A DNA stretch of 64,000 bases from positions 744,001 through 808,000 of the forward strand of contig NZ_AP018341.1 in NCBI RefSeq assembly GCF_003574135.1, read 5' to 3'. A program made the translations under genes and the position numbers. The notes beneath the pieces are model-generated. The model was not told where the DNA came from. It searched no databases and saw only the letters and a program-made list of their open reading frames with translations. Of this stretch, positions 52,511-62,229 are shown piece after piece. The stretch is from a cyanobacterium endosymbiont of Rhopalodia gibberula (GTDB lineage: Bacteria > Cyanobacteriota > Cyanobacteriia > Cyanobacteriales > Microcystaceae). The first letter of the stretch is position 1. Every line of letters starts with the position of its first letter.

Positions 52511-54598
52511 TTAAAGAGAAGGTTTAACCATTAAAACCACAGAGGCTCGTCCCTGAACATGATAGCTATTAGTTTTAACAGGATAAGGTGCATCCAATTT
52601 GCAGAAACTCTCGGATAAAGGTAACGCTGTGTCAATGATACGATGCCAACAGTATCCGTGCTCTAAAACAGGCAATTCGAATTCTAAGGATTTCCAGTAA
52701 GCATTCAGCATTACGTGCAAATGTTCATCCACATCAGGATGGCGCACACTAAAAGCCAAACAACGCGAATGATAAGACCAGTCAGGGTGTTTTAATTTGG
52801 TTCCATGCCAACTAATCTGAGGATGATGAAGATTTATATAGGCAACTTCCAACCGTCGTTCTTGACGGAATAATTCTAACCCTTGGGTAAAGTGAATTAA
52901 TTTTCTAACAAAACACCATAAATGAAATTGTCGATCCACATCGTCCCAATCAAACCAGCTCAATTCGTTATCCTGGCAATAAACATTATTATTTCCTTTG
53001 CAGGTTCGACTTACCTCATCTCCCATCAAAATCATTGGGGTTCCCTGGGAAAGAAACAGAATAGTTAGAAAATTTTTAATTTGTTGTAACCTTAAAGCAT
53101 TAATTTTAGAATCATCGGTTTCCCCTTCCACTCCACAATTCCAACTAAAGTTATTATCGCATCCATCGTAGTTATTTTCCCCATTTGCTTCATTATGCTT
53201 TTCATTATAGGAAACCAAGTCATTAAGACTAAAGCCATCGTGACAGGTAATAAAGTTAATACTACGGTTGGTATCCATATCTATGCGGTGGTAAATATCA
53301 GGACTACCTATAATTCTTGCTGCTAAAGAAGGAACCATTCCTAAATCTCCTTTTACAAAGCGGCGAATATCATCTCGAAATGGTCCATTCCACTCAGCAA
53401 ACCAGTCTGCTAATTCTACAAATCGACCTACATCATAGAGTCCAGCAGCATCCCACGCTTCAGCAATAAGTTTGGTTCCTGCTAAGACAGGATCAGATTC
53501 GACTACCCATAATAAATCTAATCCCTGGCGATCTTTAATGGGGGTACCACTAGCATCCCTAGTCAAAATTGAAGCCAAGTCAAAGCGAAATCCATCAACA
53601 TGCATTTCTGATACCCAGTAGCGTAGCGAGTCTAAAATTAGACGGGCAACAATGGGATGATTCCCCCTAAAAGTATTGCCACAACCGCTATAGTTTTTGT
53701 AATGGGCTAAATTATCTGCTTCTAGAATGTAATAAGTTGCATTATCTATGCCCCGAAAACAAAGAGTCGGTCCTAGTTCATCCCCCTCCGCAGTATGGTT
53801 AAAGACTACATCTAGAATTACTTCAATTCCTGCTTTATGTAATGCTTTAACCATATCTCGAAATTCATTAAGAGGTCCCAGAGAACTTTTGTCAGAACTA
53901 TAGATGCGGTGAGGAGTAAAAAAATTAATGGTACTATAACCCCAATAATTTGTTAGTCCAGATCTAGCATCTTCGGAGTCAAAATAGTGAACTGGTAATA
54001 ATTCAACCGCCGTAATGCCTAAGCTTTTGAGATAGGGAATTTTTTTAATTAATCCAGCATAGGTTCCCTGTTTATCAGGTTCTACACCAGAATTAGGATG
54101 ACGGGTGAATCCTCTCACGTGCATTTCATAGATAATACTTTGGGAATAGGGAATGCGTAAGGGGTGGTCGTCTTCCCAGTCATAATTATTGTTGTTAATA
54201 ACAACATTCCGTAAAGCTTGGGCGCAGTTGTTTCCAGGTTGGAAAGCAGCACTACGATTGTAGATGGAAGATCCCACAATAGCTTTGCCATAGGGATCTA
54301 AAAGAACTTTATTCGCATCAAATCGATGACCATTTTCCGGTTCAAATGGACCATGAACCCGATAAGCGTAAACTTGTCCAGCTGTTAACCCAAATACGAA
54401 AATATGCCAATAGTAGTGGGTGCAGTTTGTTTGTCGTTCTAAAACCAGGACATACGAAGGCTGAGGGGCATTAGATTCCTCGAAAAGAAGCAATTCAACA
54501 ATTGTGGCGTGTTTGGAAAAAAGACAGAAATTAACGCCTTCTGGATAAACAGTAGCACCAAGAGGGTGACTTTCGCCAGGTCGGGTATTGATGTCCAT
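52511..54598 (-). CDS. glgX: Glycogen debranching enzyme GlgX (isoamylase type)
   Basis: Hydrolyses alpha-1,6 branch points of limit-dextrin glycogen. The 695-residue protein has an N-terminal CBM48 domain (about residues 8-110) and a GH13 catalytic barrel. Catalytic residues are the nucleophile Asp in DGFRFDLASIL (about 340), the acid/base Glu in LIAEAWDAAG (about 378) and the transition-state Asp in ITCHDGFSLNDL (about 452). Isoamylase features such as YNEKHNEANGENNYDG are present. Intact, indicating that glycogen is still used. Confidence 0.94.
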   Translation of the reverse strand: MDINTRPGESHPLGATVYPEGVNFCLFSKHATIVELLLFEESNAPQPSYVLVLERQTNCTHYYWHIFVFGLTAGQVYAYRVHGPFEPENGHRFDANKVLLDPYGKAIVGSSIYNRSAAFQPGNNCAQALRNVVINNNNYDWEDDHPLRIPYSQSIIYEMHVRGFTRHPNSGVEPDKQGTYAGLIKKIPYLKSLGITAVELLPVHYFDSEDARSGLTNYWGYSTINFFTPHRIYSSDKSSLGPLNEFRDMVKALHKAGIEVILDVVFNHTAEGDELGPTLCFRGIDNATYYILEADNLAHYKNYSGCGNTFRGNHPIVARLILDSLRYWVSEMHVDGFRFDLASILTRDASGTPIKDRQGLDLLWVVESDPVLAGTKLIAEAWDAAGLYDVGRFVELADWFAEWNGPFRDDIRRFVKGDLGMVPSLAARIIGSPDIYHRIDMDTNRSINFITCHDGFSLNDLVSYNEKHNEANGENNYDGCDNNFSWNCGVEGETDDSKINALRLQQIKNFLTILFLSQGTPMILMGDEVSRTCKGNNNVYCQDNELSWFDWDDVDRQFHLWCFVRKLIHFTQGLELFRQERRLEVAYINLHHPQISWHGTKLKHPDWSYHSRCLAFSVRHPDVDEHLHVMLNAYWKSLEFELPVLEHGYCWHRIIDTALPLSESFCKLDAPYPVKTNSYHVQGRASVVLMVKPSL

Positions 54599-54951
54599 GG
54601 TGCAATTTAAATTTTATATTCCAGACATTGTAGAAGTTACTCACAGTTGAAAGTTTATCTTAAGTCTACAGATAATTACTGTTTTGTTTAGTATCTCTTT
54701 AGATCAATAATCAAAATAGTTTAGTTATCATTAATAATAACTACAGAATGATAGGAAATATCAGGTTTTATCAAACGAGTTTTTACAGAAAAGTACAAGT
54801 GTTTAGATATAAACTAAACTGAGATAACTGCTAATTGTGCAATTTACTTCGATCTATTATAAATCGCAATATCTATTTCTGCTAAATTGCTGAAAATGCA
54901 ATATATTAGCAAATTTTCCCCCTATAAATAACTAGGGGGATAGCTCTATGC
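54599..54951. other. Spacer between glgX and sufE
   Basis: About 350 AT-rich bases; the glgX promoter should lie next to 54600. No other feature seen. Confidence 0.5.
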
Positions 54952-55386
54952 TTATGTTTCTACTTGTAATTCTAGAGCTTTCTTTTTCATGAGTTGGAAG
55001 ATATTATAAAATCCATTAGCACGAGAAGGAGTAAGGCTAACTTTCAACCCGGTATCTTCAATAAAATCAGGGGTAATTTGCAAAATTTCAGCTGGTGGTA
55101 AACCATTTAATCCCTCAATCAGAAAAGCAACTAACCCTTTGACCAATTGAGCATCAGAATCTCCCCGGTACCAAACCTTACCATCTCTCAGGTCAGCAGT
55201 AATGTAAACTTGAGAAACACAGCCTTGAACTTTATTTTTGGGTATTTTACTCTCTTCTGGCATTGATTCTAGCTTTTTGGCATACCACAGCAATTGTTCA
55301 TATCGTTTCTTGGGGTCAGAACGCTGTTTGAATTTCTGGACAATCGCATCAAGATTGGGGGGTAACGAGATTGGGAATGATGACAT
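54952..55386 (-). CDS. sufE: SufE-family sulfur acceptor
   Basis: SufE takes persulfide sulfur from a cysteine desulfurase and passes it on for Fe-S cluster assembly. From the ATG at 55386 it has 144 residues; 15 further residues from 55431 do not match the family. Signatures are KKRYEQLLWYAKKLESMPEE and the acceptor Cys56 in VQGCVSQVYI. A cysteine desulfurase gene lies 900 bases away on the other strand, a plausible partner. Confidence 0.9.
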   Translation of the reverse strand: MSSFPISLPPNLDAIVQKFKQRSDPKKRYEQLLWYAKKLESMPEESKIPKNKVQGCVSQVYITADLRDGKVWYRGDSDAQLVKGLVAFLIEGLNGLPPAEILQITPDFIEDTGLKVSLTPSRANGFYNIFQLMKKKALELQVET

Positions 55387-55806
55387 AATTCTAGCTTTTA
55401 AGTAGTAAACGTTATTTACATTAAATCTCACTATAACTATGCTATCTACTCCTGAGAACCTATGATAATAGATTTATTATAGTAAACAGTTTCTAAACCT
55501 TTTTTAAAAAGATGGATTATTAGAACTTTTATTAAAAAAACTTAACAATAATTAAACTTAAAATATATAGGTTTAAATCTTGGACAAAGGAGATTTTGTG
55601 AATTAGAGATAATGAAGTTCTCTCAGTATCTTTCTAATTTCTTTGCCTGGAGATAATAAGACCTTGTATGCTGAACACATGTATAACTGTGGGTTGTAGG
55701 AATACCTCAATATCTTCTTAAGAGAAGATGTTGAGAAACTAGGTTTCGTCGAGACACTCCATTTTAACAAAATAATCTGTAAATATTTTATGGATAAATA
55801 ATTATT
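55387..55806. other. Divergent spacer between sufE and the zinc-binding gene
   Basis: About 420 AT-rich bases that should hold both promoters. The minus-strand frame at 55603-55908 overlaps a real gene and is not supported. Confidence 0.5.
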
Positions 55807-56187
55807 ATGTCGAGAAGAAAAAAGCTCTTTCCGTGTGGTCATAAAGGATACGGTCAACGGTGTCACCGATGTGATCAAGCTCAGGTTGCTTGGGAACGAA
55901 AAAAACAAGAGAAAAATGCTTGGGAAGACAAGTTTGATAAAGATCCTATTGATTTAAGAACTCTACCTAGAAATGTTGTTTTTAAAGCCCGCAAAATTCT
56001 TAAAGAATTAGCCAATCGAAAAAATTATCGGGAATTTCATGGGAAGCGACTTAGGCATGATCGTTTTGTCATTAGTATACCTGTAACACGACATTATCGT
56101 TTAATTTGTCGTGATCAGGGAAATTTACTAGTCCCAGAAGCGGTCATTTCCCATGAAGAGTATAATGTTTGTAAACCTGGCCATTGA
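55807..56187 (+). CDS. DUF7682 zinc-binding protein
   Basis: A 126-residue protein with an N-terminal zinc knuckle, CGHKGYGQRCHRC (Cys10, His12, Cys18, Cys21), followed by a charged helix. The second half has a RelE-like pattern, RHDRFVISIPVTRHYRLICR, with many basic residues. This is the layout of a conserved cyanobacterial family named for zinc binding; its function is not known. It precedes the cysteine desulfurase by about 100 bases on the same strand. Confidence 0.65.
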   Translation: MSRRKKLFPCGHKGYGQRCHRCDQAQVAWERKKQEKNAWEDKFDKDPIDLRTLPRNVVFKARKILKELANRKNYREFHGKRLRHDRFVISIPVTRHYRLICRDQGNLLVPEAVISHEEYNVCKPGH

Positions 56188-56285
56188 TACATAATAAATA
56201 TATAAATTTTTTTAAAATCGCTCTGATTGTTTAATCTTCAAGTCAGCTTTTCGTCTTGCTTCCGAATATTCACTCTGGTGAAATA

Positions 56286-57467
56286 ATGCAAATTTATCTT
56301 GACTACAGTGCAACCACGCCCCCTCGTCTAGAGGTGATAACTAAAGTTCAGGAAATCTTAAAATATCAGTGGGGAAATCCTTCAAGTTTGCATACTTGGG
56401 GACAGCGGACGGCTACCATCGTCGAAACTGCTCGATGTCAGGTAGCAAATTTAATCAATGCTCCTAATGTTGACTCCATCATTTTTACATCAGGAGGAAC
56501 AGAAGCGAATAACTTGGCTTTATGGGGAATAGCTAAACAATATTCTACTCCCCAACATTTGATTATTTCATCAGTTGAACATTCTGCTATCTCAGAAACT
56601 GCTAGACTTTTGAACCAAAGAGGATGGCAAGTGACAACGTTATCCGTTAATCGTCAAGGACGAGTTTATCCGTTAGATCTCAAAGAGGCTATGCGACCAA
56701 ATACAGTACTTGTTTCTACTATTTACGGACAAAGTGAGGTGGGAACGATACAACCGATTAAAGAATTGGCACAAATTGCTCGTTCGTCTGGGGTACTTTT
56801 TCATACCGATGCAGTACAAGTAGCCGGTAGATTACCCTTAGATGTGCAGCGTTTAGGGATAGATTTATTATCTCTCTCAAGTCACAAAATTTATGGAATT
56901 CAAGGAGCAGGAGCCTTATATGTGCGTCCAGGAGTGGGAATTTCTCCTTTATTGGGAGGTGGAGGACAAGAAAGAGGGTTACGGTCAGGAACCCAAGCTG
57001 TTCCTGCTATTGCCGGGTTAGGAGTCGCCGCTGAATTAGCTGTCTTAGAAATGGATAAAGAAACCTCTCGCGTAACTTCGTTACGCGACCGTCTTTTTGA
57101 TCTGATGGCTGACTGTCCTTACCTAGTTCCCACAGGTGACAGATTACATCGTTTACCTCACCATGTCAGTTTCATTGTAACCGATCCATCAAGCAATAAT
57201 AACCGAAAGCAAATAACTGGGCAAACTATCGTTCGTCAGCTTAATTTAGCTGGAATTGGGATTAGTGCGGGTTCAGCCTGCCACAGTGGAAAATTAAGTC
57301 CTAGTCCAATTTTATTAGCCATGGGTTATTCTAGGAAAGAAGGACTAGGGGGAATTCGACTCACTTTAGGACGGGGAATTACCTCAGAAGATACTGAATG
57401 GACTGCCATAGTCCTGAAACAGATTCTTGATAGGTTACTGCAACCATTGGTTTTAGCGGAACGTTAA
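56286..57467 (+). CDS. Cysteine desulfurase (NifS/IscS type)
   Basis: A PLP enzyme that releases sulfur from cysteine for Fe-S clusters, tRNA thiolation and related uses. The ATG at 56286 (MQIYLDYSATTPP) gives 393 residues; a TTG at 56256 in frame is rejected because the family starts here. His99, Asp175 and Lys201 (SSHKIYG, the PLP lysine) and the catalytic Cys332 in SAGSACHSGKLSPS are all present. Several paralogues usually exist, so I give no iscS or nifS symbol. Confidence 0.92.
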   Translation: MQIYLDYSATTPPRLEVITKVQEILKYQWGNPSSLHTWGQRTATIVETARCQVANLINAPNVDSIIFTSGGTEANNLALWGIAKQYSTPQHLIISSVEHSAISETARLLNQRGWQVTTLSVNRQGRVYPLDLKEAMRPNTVLVSTIYGQSEVGTIQPIKELAQIARSSGVLFHTDAVQVAGRLPLDVQRLGIDLLSLSSHKIYGIQGAGALYVRPGVGISPLLGGGGQERGLRSGTQAVPAIAGLGVAAELAVLEMDKETSRVTSLRDRLFDLMADCPYLVPTGDRLHRLPHHVSFIVTDPSSNNNRKQITGQTIVRQLNLAGIGISAGSACHSGKLSPSPILLAMGYSRKEGLGGIRLTLGRGITSEDTEWTAIVLKQILDRLLQPLVLAER

Positions 57468-57506
57468 TTCAATAGAATTAACGTCTGGGGGTGTTAGGTT
57501 TTTTTT
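57461..57506 (+). terminator. Palindrome at the end of the desulfurase gene
   Basis: ACGTTAATTC (57461-57470) and GAATTAACGT (57475-57484) form a 10-bp stem that includes the stop codon. A run of eight T follows about 15 bases later. Probable terminator. Confidence 0.5.
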
Positions 57507-57595
57507 ACTCTGTATAAAGAGATTGATTCATAATGCATCCATAAAAAGATAATTGTTATCTTGTTCTTAATTTACTGGTTAACAGTCAATACTTT

Positions 57596-58879
57596 ATGTC
57601 CAAAACTCCTGAATCTCATTCCTTCAACGAAACTCCGGACCGTTTGGCAGAGAAAAATGGTAAAAAAAACATCTCACCTACTACAATAGGGACAACTGTC
57701 TCCTCCAACTCGTCAACTCAACTCTCGCAGAAGACTCTATCTTCTATTGCGAAACCTCAACCATTATATATGCACGAAGTAAAATCCTCTAACCCTTGGT
57801 TACTTTTAACCTCAGCAGCAATTATGGGACTAGGATTAGGATTTAATATTTCTTGGTTAGGATTTTCAGCGGGAGTTCTTGCTTTATTACTATCTTTACA
57901 AATTATTTTGCCGTCGATCCGAGATTGGGTGGTTCAATATTTAACTCCCCAAGAACGTGACACTTTGATCGGATTTTTGGTGTTTATTCTGGCAATTACT
58001 GGACTAGCAAAATATGTTGGTTTTTATCAAAAAATTGGAGATTGGCTTAATCAGTTTAAATATGATGAATTTGGCTCCTGGGCTGAATGGGTAGGGGCAT
58101 TGGGTCAAATTATGATCGCCTTACTTGCAGTTTATGTCGCCTGGGCTCAGTATGTCATCTCCAAAGATTTGACCATCCAGCAAAACCGTATCACTCAACA
58201 ACAAACTATTGATACTTACTTTCAAGGAATCTCCGACCTAGTTCTTAATGAAGAAGGAATGCTTGAAGATTGGCCGCAAGAACGTTCTATTGCTGAAGGG
58301 AGAACAGCAGCTATTCTCAGTAGTGTTGATGAAGTAGGAAAAGCAAAAATTCTGCGTTTTCTGTCCCAATCAAAATTATTAACCCCCTTGATGAGAGATA
58401 GTCGTTTAGGCCGACCTATACTTGATGGTTTTGGAGGATACGCTGAAGATCGAGTTCATGGGGTACGAGTAATTAATTTAGGGGTGATGTTAGCAGGGGC
58501 AAATTTATCAGGTCAAGATCTACGCTGGACAGATTTAAGTGAAGCCAATATGGTACGTGCCGATTTAAGTTGGTGTGGTCTTGTCAAAGCCAATTTATCT
58601 CGAACTGTCCTTTATGATGCCAACTTAAAAGGGTCAGATCTTAAAGAGACTCGTTTGTTTTATGGCTCTGTCGAAACTGCCAGTCCCCGTTCGCGTAGCT
58701 TTCCCCCTAATTACGAAACGGGAGCTTATACAGGGGTTGTATTGGAAAATTGCAATCTGATGGCAATCCAAAATCTTACTGAAGAACAGCGTTATTATTG
58801 TTGTGCTTGGGGAGGAGAAAAAACCCGTGCAACTATTTCAGGGGGATGTTGCGAGATTCCCAACAAATTAGATCGGTAA
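57596..58879 (+). CDS. Membrane protein with pentapeptide repeats
   Basis: A 427-residue protein with a Ser/Thr-rich N-terminal region (about 1-60) and four hydrophobic segments (about 68-88, 89-106, 122-143, 163-185). A soluble region follows, then pentapeptide repeats at about 298-358 (ANLSGQDLRWTDLSEANMVR, LSWCGLVKANLSRTVLYDAN). Pentapeptide repeats form a right-handed helix; the function of this membrane-anchored cyanobacterial type is unknown. Intact. Confidence 0.75.
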   Translation: MSKTPESHSFNETPDRLAEKNGKKNISPTTIGTTVSSNSSTQLSQKTLSSIAKPQPLYMHEVKSSNPWLLLTSAAIMGLGLGFNISWLGFSAGVLALLLSLQIILPSIRDWVVQYLTPQERDTLIGFLVFILAITGLAKYVGFYQKIGDWLNQFKYDEFGSWAEWVGALGQIMIALLAVYVAWAQYVISKDLTIQQNRITQQQTIDTYFQGISDLVLNEEGMLEDWPQERSIAEGRTAAILSSVDEVGKAKILRFLSQSKLLTPLMRDSRLGRPILDGFGGYAEDRVHGVRVINLGVMLAGANLSGQDLRWTDLSEANMVRADLSWCGLVKANLSRTVLYDANLKGSDLKETRLFYGSVETASPRSRSFPPNYETGAYTGVVLENCNLMAIQNLTEEQRYYCCAWGGEKTRATISGGCCEIPNKLDR

Positions 58880-60061
58880 ACTCCCCCACTTTCTATTGTT
58901 TAATTTAGGGCTTACAACCGAATTGGGGGTTGGGTTTAAGAGATAAGAAATCCACTCTCTAGCCCTCTCTTATTTCCTTCATTAGACATATGAATAGTTT
59001 TAATTACAATTCCGTAAGCCTGTATTCATTTATAATGTTTATCGACGTATTTATGTCTCGGTTATGATCAATGGAGTAATCCTCATAAGTTCAGTTTCTA
59101 AAGTTACCAGCATGATTTAGACATATATGACGAGTTTCAGGGGGAGGTTACCATACCCTCCTAAAAAATTACAGAAAATTTAATCGATAATAAGTTAAAT
59201 TTTTAATTCATTTTTTTATGTTACTGACAATCTTACAAAAATACGACAAAACCTCTTTTATATTTTTTATAATGTAAAGTGTTTCTTACAGCTTAATGAC
59301 TTGTCTCTACAATTTAAACTAATGAGTACACTCACTAATTTAAGGGAAAATATTGATAAATCGATAAAACTTAAACATTGTGTTGAGGATATTTGGATAT
59401 AGTTAGTTATGTCTTGTACTTAGGTTGAAAAATGGAGGTAGTAATAAATAGGGATCGAGTACCTATCTTGGCTGAGTTTTTTATAAAAATTGCCAACATT
59501 TTATCAATTTAACAAAGTTAATAGTGATGGTTATGAGAATAAAAATATATGTATCTAAATAATCAATAATATAATACTATGCTACTTTTTTTAAAAAAAT
59601 CAAATAGTGAAGTTTTAACATTGGGCTATGGATCTATTTTTCTATAATCTCCGATTTATCATGATTGTCACGCTGTCTTATACTATAGTACTAATGATTG
59701 AATAGATAAGTTTATCTTTAATTAAATTTCTGACTTATAGAGTTCATTTAAATGAGTAATAGATAATTATTATTTTAAATCTATATTGATAGTAAAAAAA
59801 AATTCTGTGAAGAAAAGATCTAAAGTAAAACATGTTTATTTTACGGTTAGCGGTTGATTGTTAACTATCCTGGCAAAATATCTCAAATATTGATTTCTAG
59901 TAAATAGTTTTTAAAACTGCGACTATTTGAATAAAGTTTTTGTAATTCTTCTGCAGTAGATTGTCAACTAGTTGAGCAAGTATATATACTCTGGTATTTT
60001 AGATAATTAAGTCATTAAACTAAGGCAAGAGTTTAATGACTTAATTATTCTACTCTGGCTC
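58880..60061. other. AT-rich spacer of 1.2 kb
   Basis: Contains a small GGAGG/CCTCC hairpin near 59143-59161 and a large hairpin at 60003-60048, listed. No frames supported. Confidence 0.5.
60003..60048 (-). terminator. 19-bp perfect hairpin after the DUF2079 gene
   Basis: Arms 60003-60021 and 60030-60048 are exact reverse complements with an 8-base loop. It lies 14 bases beyond the stop of the minus-strand DUF2079 gene, consistent with a 3'-end structure. No long T-run follows. Confidence 0.6.
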
Positions 60062-61450
60062 CTAATTTTGCTTGAACAAAAAAACATTATCCTGTTCATA
60101 AATAGAAATAAACTTTGTATTTTCTTTCAATTTTTTCACTAAATCGATAACAGTTTTTTTAGATTTTGGCCAACTCGGATGATGAACATTCAGCAGAATA
60201 TAGTCAAAATTATTAATGTCAATAGATTCCGCACCTTTAATTCCTAATTTCACTACAGGACGATGGGTTAAATGGGGAGCAATTTGAGGGGATGTTAAAA
60301 CTTTTACTTGAGGAGGGACTAACTTTATTCCTTGTTTCATCGCCAATAATGTGTCTAATTGTTCTAAGTATTTCGAGCCAAAATAATTATATTTAGCTAA
60401 TACTAAGAAAGTAATTAATGACCAAATTATAATTATTTTATGACGTTTTATTATTTCTTTTTTAGCTGCCAATGTGTAAATATTTGATAACAATAAAAAA
60501 GGTAGAATTGGCAAGGAATATTGATGAACTAAATCTTTTTGGGGTTGGTAATCAGTTAATAGATTTAATCCTAACTGAGGAATAGCTGCAACCATTGGAG
60601 CTAAATGATTGAGAGATAATCCCCAAATCACCGGACAAACTAATAAAATCAAATATTCAAGATTAGCTAAGGTGAAAATTTTACTAAGAAAAATACCAGG
60701 ATTTAAGAAAATATTTTTTATAATTTCTCCGATAGAATCTCCTAAAAATGAATAACGTCCCAATGCGGCAACTGTATTTCCACTAAACTGAGGAATAATA
60801 ACTTGAGTGGTGATTAAAAGCCAAAAAATCCCCAAGGATAACGCTACACTACCACAAAGACGTTTTCTTTCAAAGAAAAATAACCATAATCCCATGGCTG
60901 CAACAGTTAAAGACAGTACAGCTTTACAACTTAAAATAATGATAATTGCCAACAAAAATCGCCAGAAATTATTGTTTTTTGCTTCCAAAATTGCCCAAAA
61001 TAGAATAGGTAAAGCTATGACTTCTGAATGAAAATCAAATATGTTGAGATTAAACACTAAAGGATAAAGTAAATAAACCTCTGACATAGTTAAAGCCAAA
61101 TTTTTTTGTAGTCCTGATTTTTGTGCTAATCTGTAAACAGGGACTGCACTGAAGCCAAGAGCGACCGCTTGGATAGCAAATAACCAATGTACATTAGGAT
61201 AAATTACATAAAATAATGCTAAAGGGTAAAGAATAAAAGCGGCATGATCTCCTAAAATATGATTATCTACAAAAGAAACTATCGGCGGGTTTCCCTGACT
61301 AATCAAAAAAATTGCTTGATCAAACCAACCCAGATCTAAAGCATTAGATTGAAATAAAAAATGACGTAAACTTGCGCACAAAAAGAGTATTATTGTACTT
61401 GTGCCAGTAATAATCCAAAGCCAAAAAAGATTACTATTTTTCTCTTTCAT
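60062..61450 (-). CDS. DUF2079 membrane protein
   Basis: A 462-residue protein with about ten hydrophobic segments. Its family motif FQSNALDLGWFDQAIFLISQ is followed by FVDNHILGDHAAFILYPLAL and later VPQLGLNLL-type loops (here AAIPQLGLNLLTDY). Asp and His in the first loop resemble the membrane glycosyltransferases of the GT-C fold; a sugar-transfer role is inferred only. Intact in a gene-poor region, so it is likely under selection. Confidence 0.8.
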   Translation of the reverse strand: MKEKNSNLFWLWIITGTSTIILFLCASLRHFLFQSNALDLGWFDQAIFLISQGNPPIVSFVDNHILGDHAAFILYPLALFYVIYPNVHWLFAIQAVALGFSAVPVYRLAQKSGLQKNLALTMSEVYLLYPLVFNLNIFDFHSEVIALPILFWAILEAKNNNFWRFLLAIIIILSCKAVLSLTVAAMGLWLFFFERKRLCGSVALSLGIFWLLITTQVIIPQFSGNTVAALGRYSFLGDSIGEIIKNIFLNPGIFLSKIFTLANLEYLILLVCPVIWGLSLNHLAPMVAAIPQLGLNLLTDYQPQKDLVHQYSLPILPFLLLSNIYTLAAKKEIIKRHKIIIIWSLITFLVLAKYNYFGSKYLEQLDTLLAMKQGIKLVPPQVKVLTSPQIAPHLTHRPVVKLGIKGAESIDINNFDYILLNVHHPSWPKSKKTVIDLVKKLKENTKFISIYEQDNVFLFKQN

Positions 61451-62229
61451 AAGTTGACCATAACCAAAATAAAAATGCTATTACAGCTTAATTATTTTAG
61501 TAAAAAAATACAAAAAAGTTAAATAAAATTATGTGATAGAGGAGTGGAGACTTTTAGTTGCAGTAGCTGACGGGGAACGTTGAAGGGGTATTCTGTAGAC
61601 AGAATATAAGCTTACAGCGACTTTTGCTCGGCATTGTATTATATTTGCTTTTTTGTTACTCTTAACTACTAAATACATCTCGAACCCCTTTCAAATTGGT
61701 GACAGTGGATAACTGACATTACAGATATTTTTAGAGACAAAAACTAAAATTAGACTCAATGAGATGATAACTCGGTCAGCAGAAAATAACGGTTTAGAAA
61801 TAGTAGTAAGAAGGTAAGATTAAATAAGTGTCAAAGAGGAAAGTAGTTGAGAAAGAGTAATCACTAGATACTAGCCGTTCTAAAAATTCAGTTAACAGAA
61901 TCATAAAAGCAACAGTTCAAGTAAAATAAGTGCAAGGAGAAAACGAATTCCAATGATGTGTTGGTTCAATTTTAGCATTTATTAATGAGACTAAAACTTA
62001 CAGCCAATTGCAAGCATTTCCAGTCTCTTTATTAAAAGTATCTTGTCAGTTATATTTAGAAGCTGTGACTACCTACTCCATAATTAGGATATAAACAAAT
62101 ACAATCAATCTCTTGACAAATTATCTGAGTTTATTAGAGAAAAAGTCTTAAATTTTAATTTAAAATTTTTTAAAAAAGAAAGAAAACTAAATTTCTAAAA
62201 ATGTAATATTGTTGACAATCATCAATTAT
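61451..62229. other. Spacer between two membrane-protein genes
   Basis: About 780 bases. The part near 61545-61640 is GC-richer (GACGGGGAACGTTGAAGGGG) and contains TTCTGTAGACAGAA; it may be an eroded gene or RNA, not identified. The rest is AT-rich. Confidence 0.4.
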
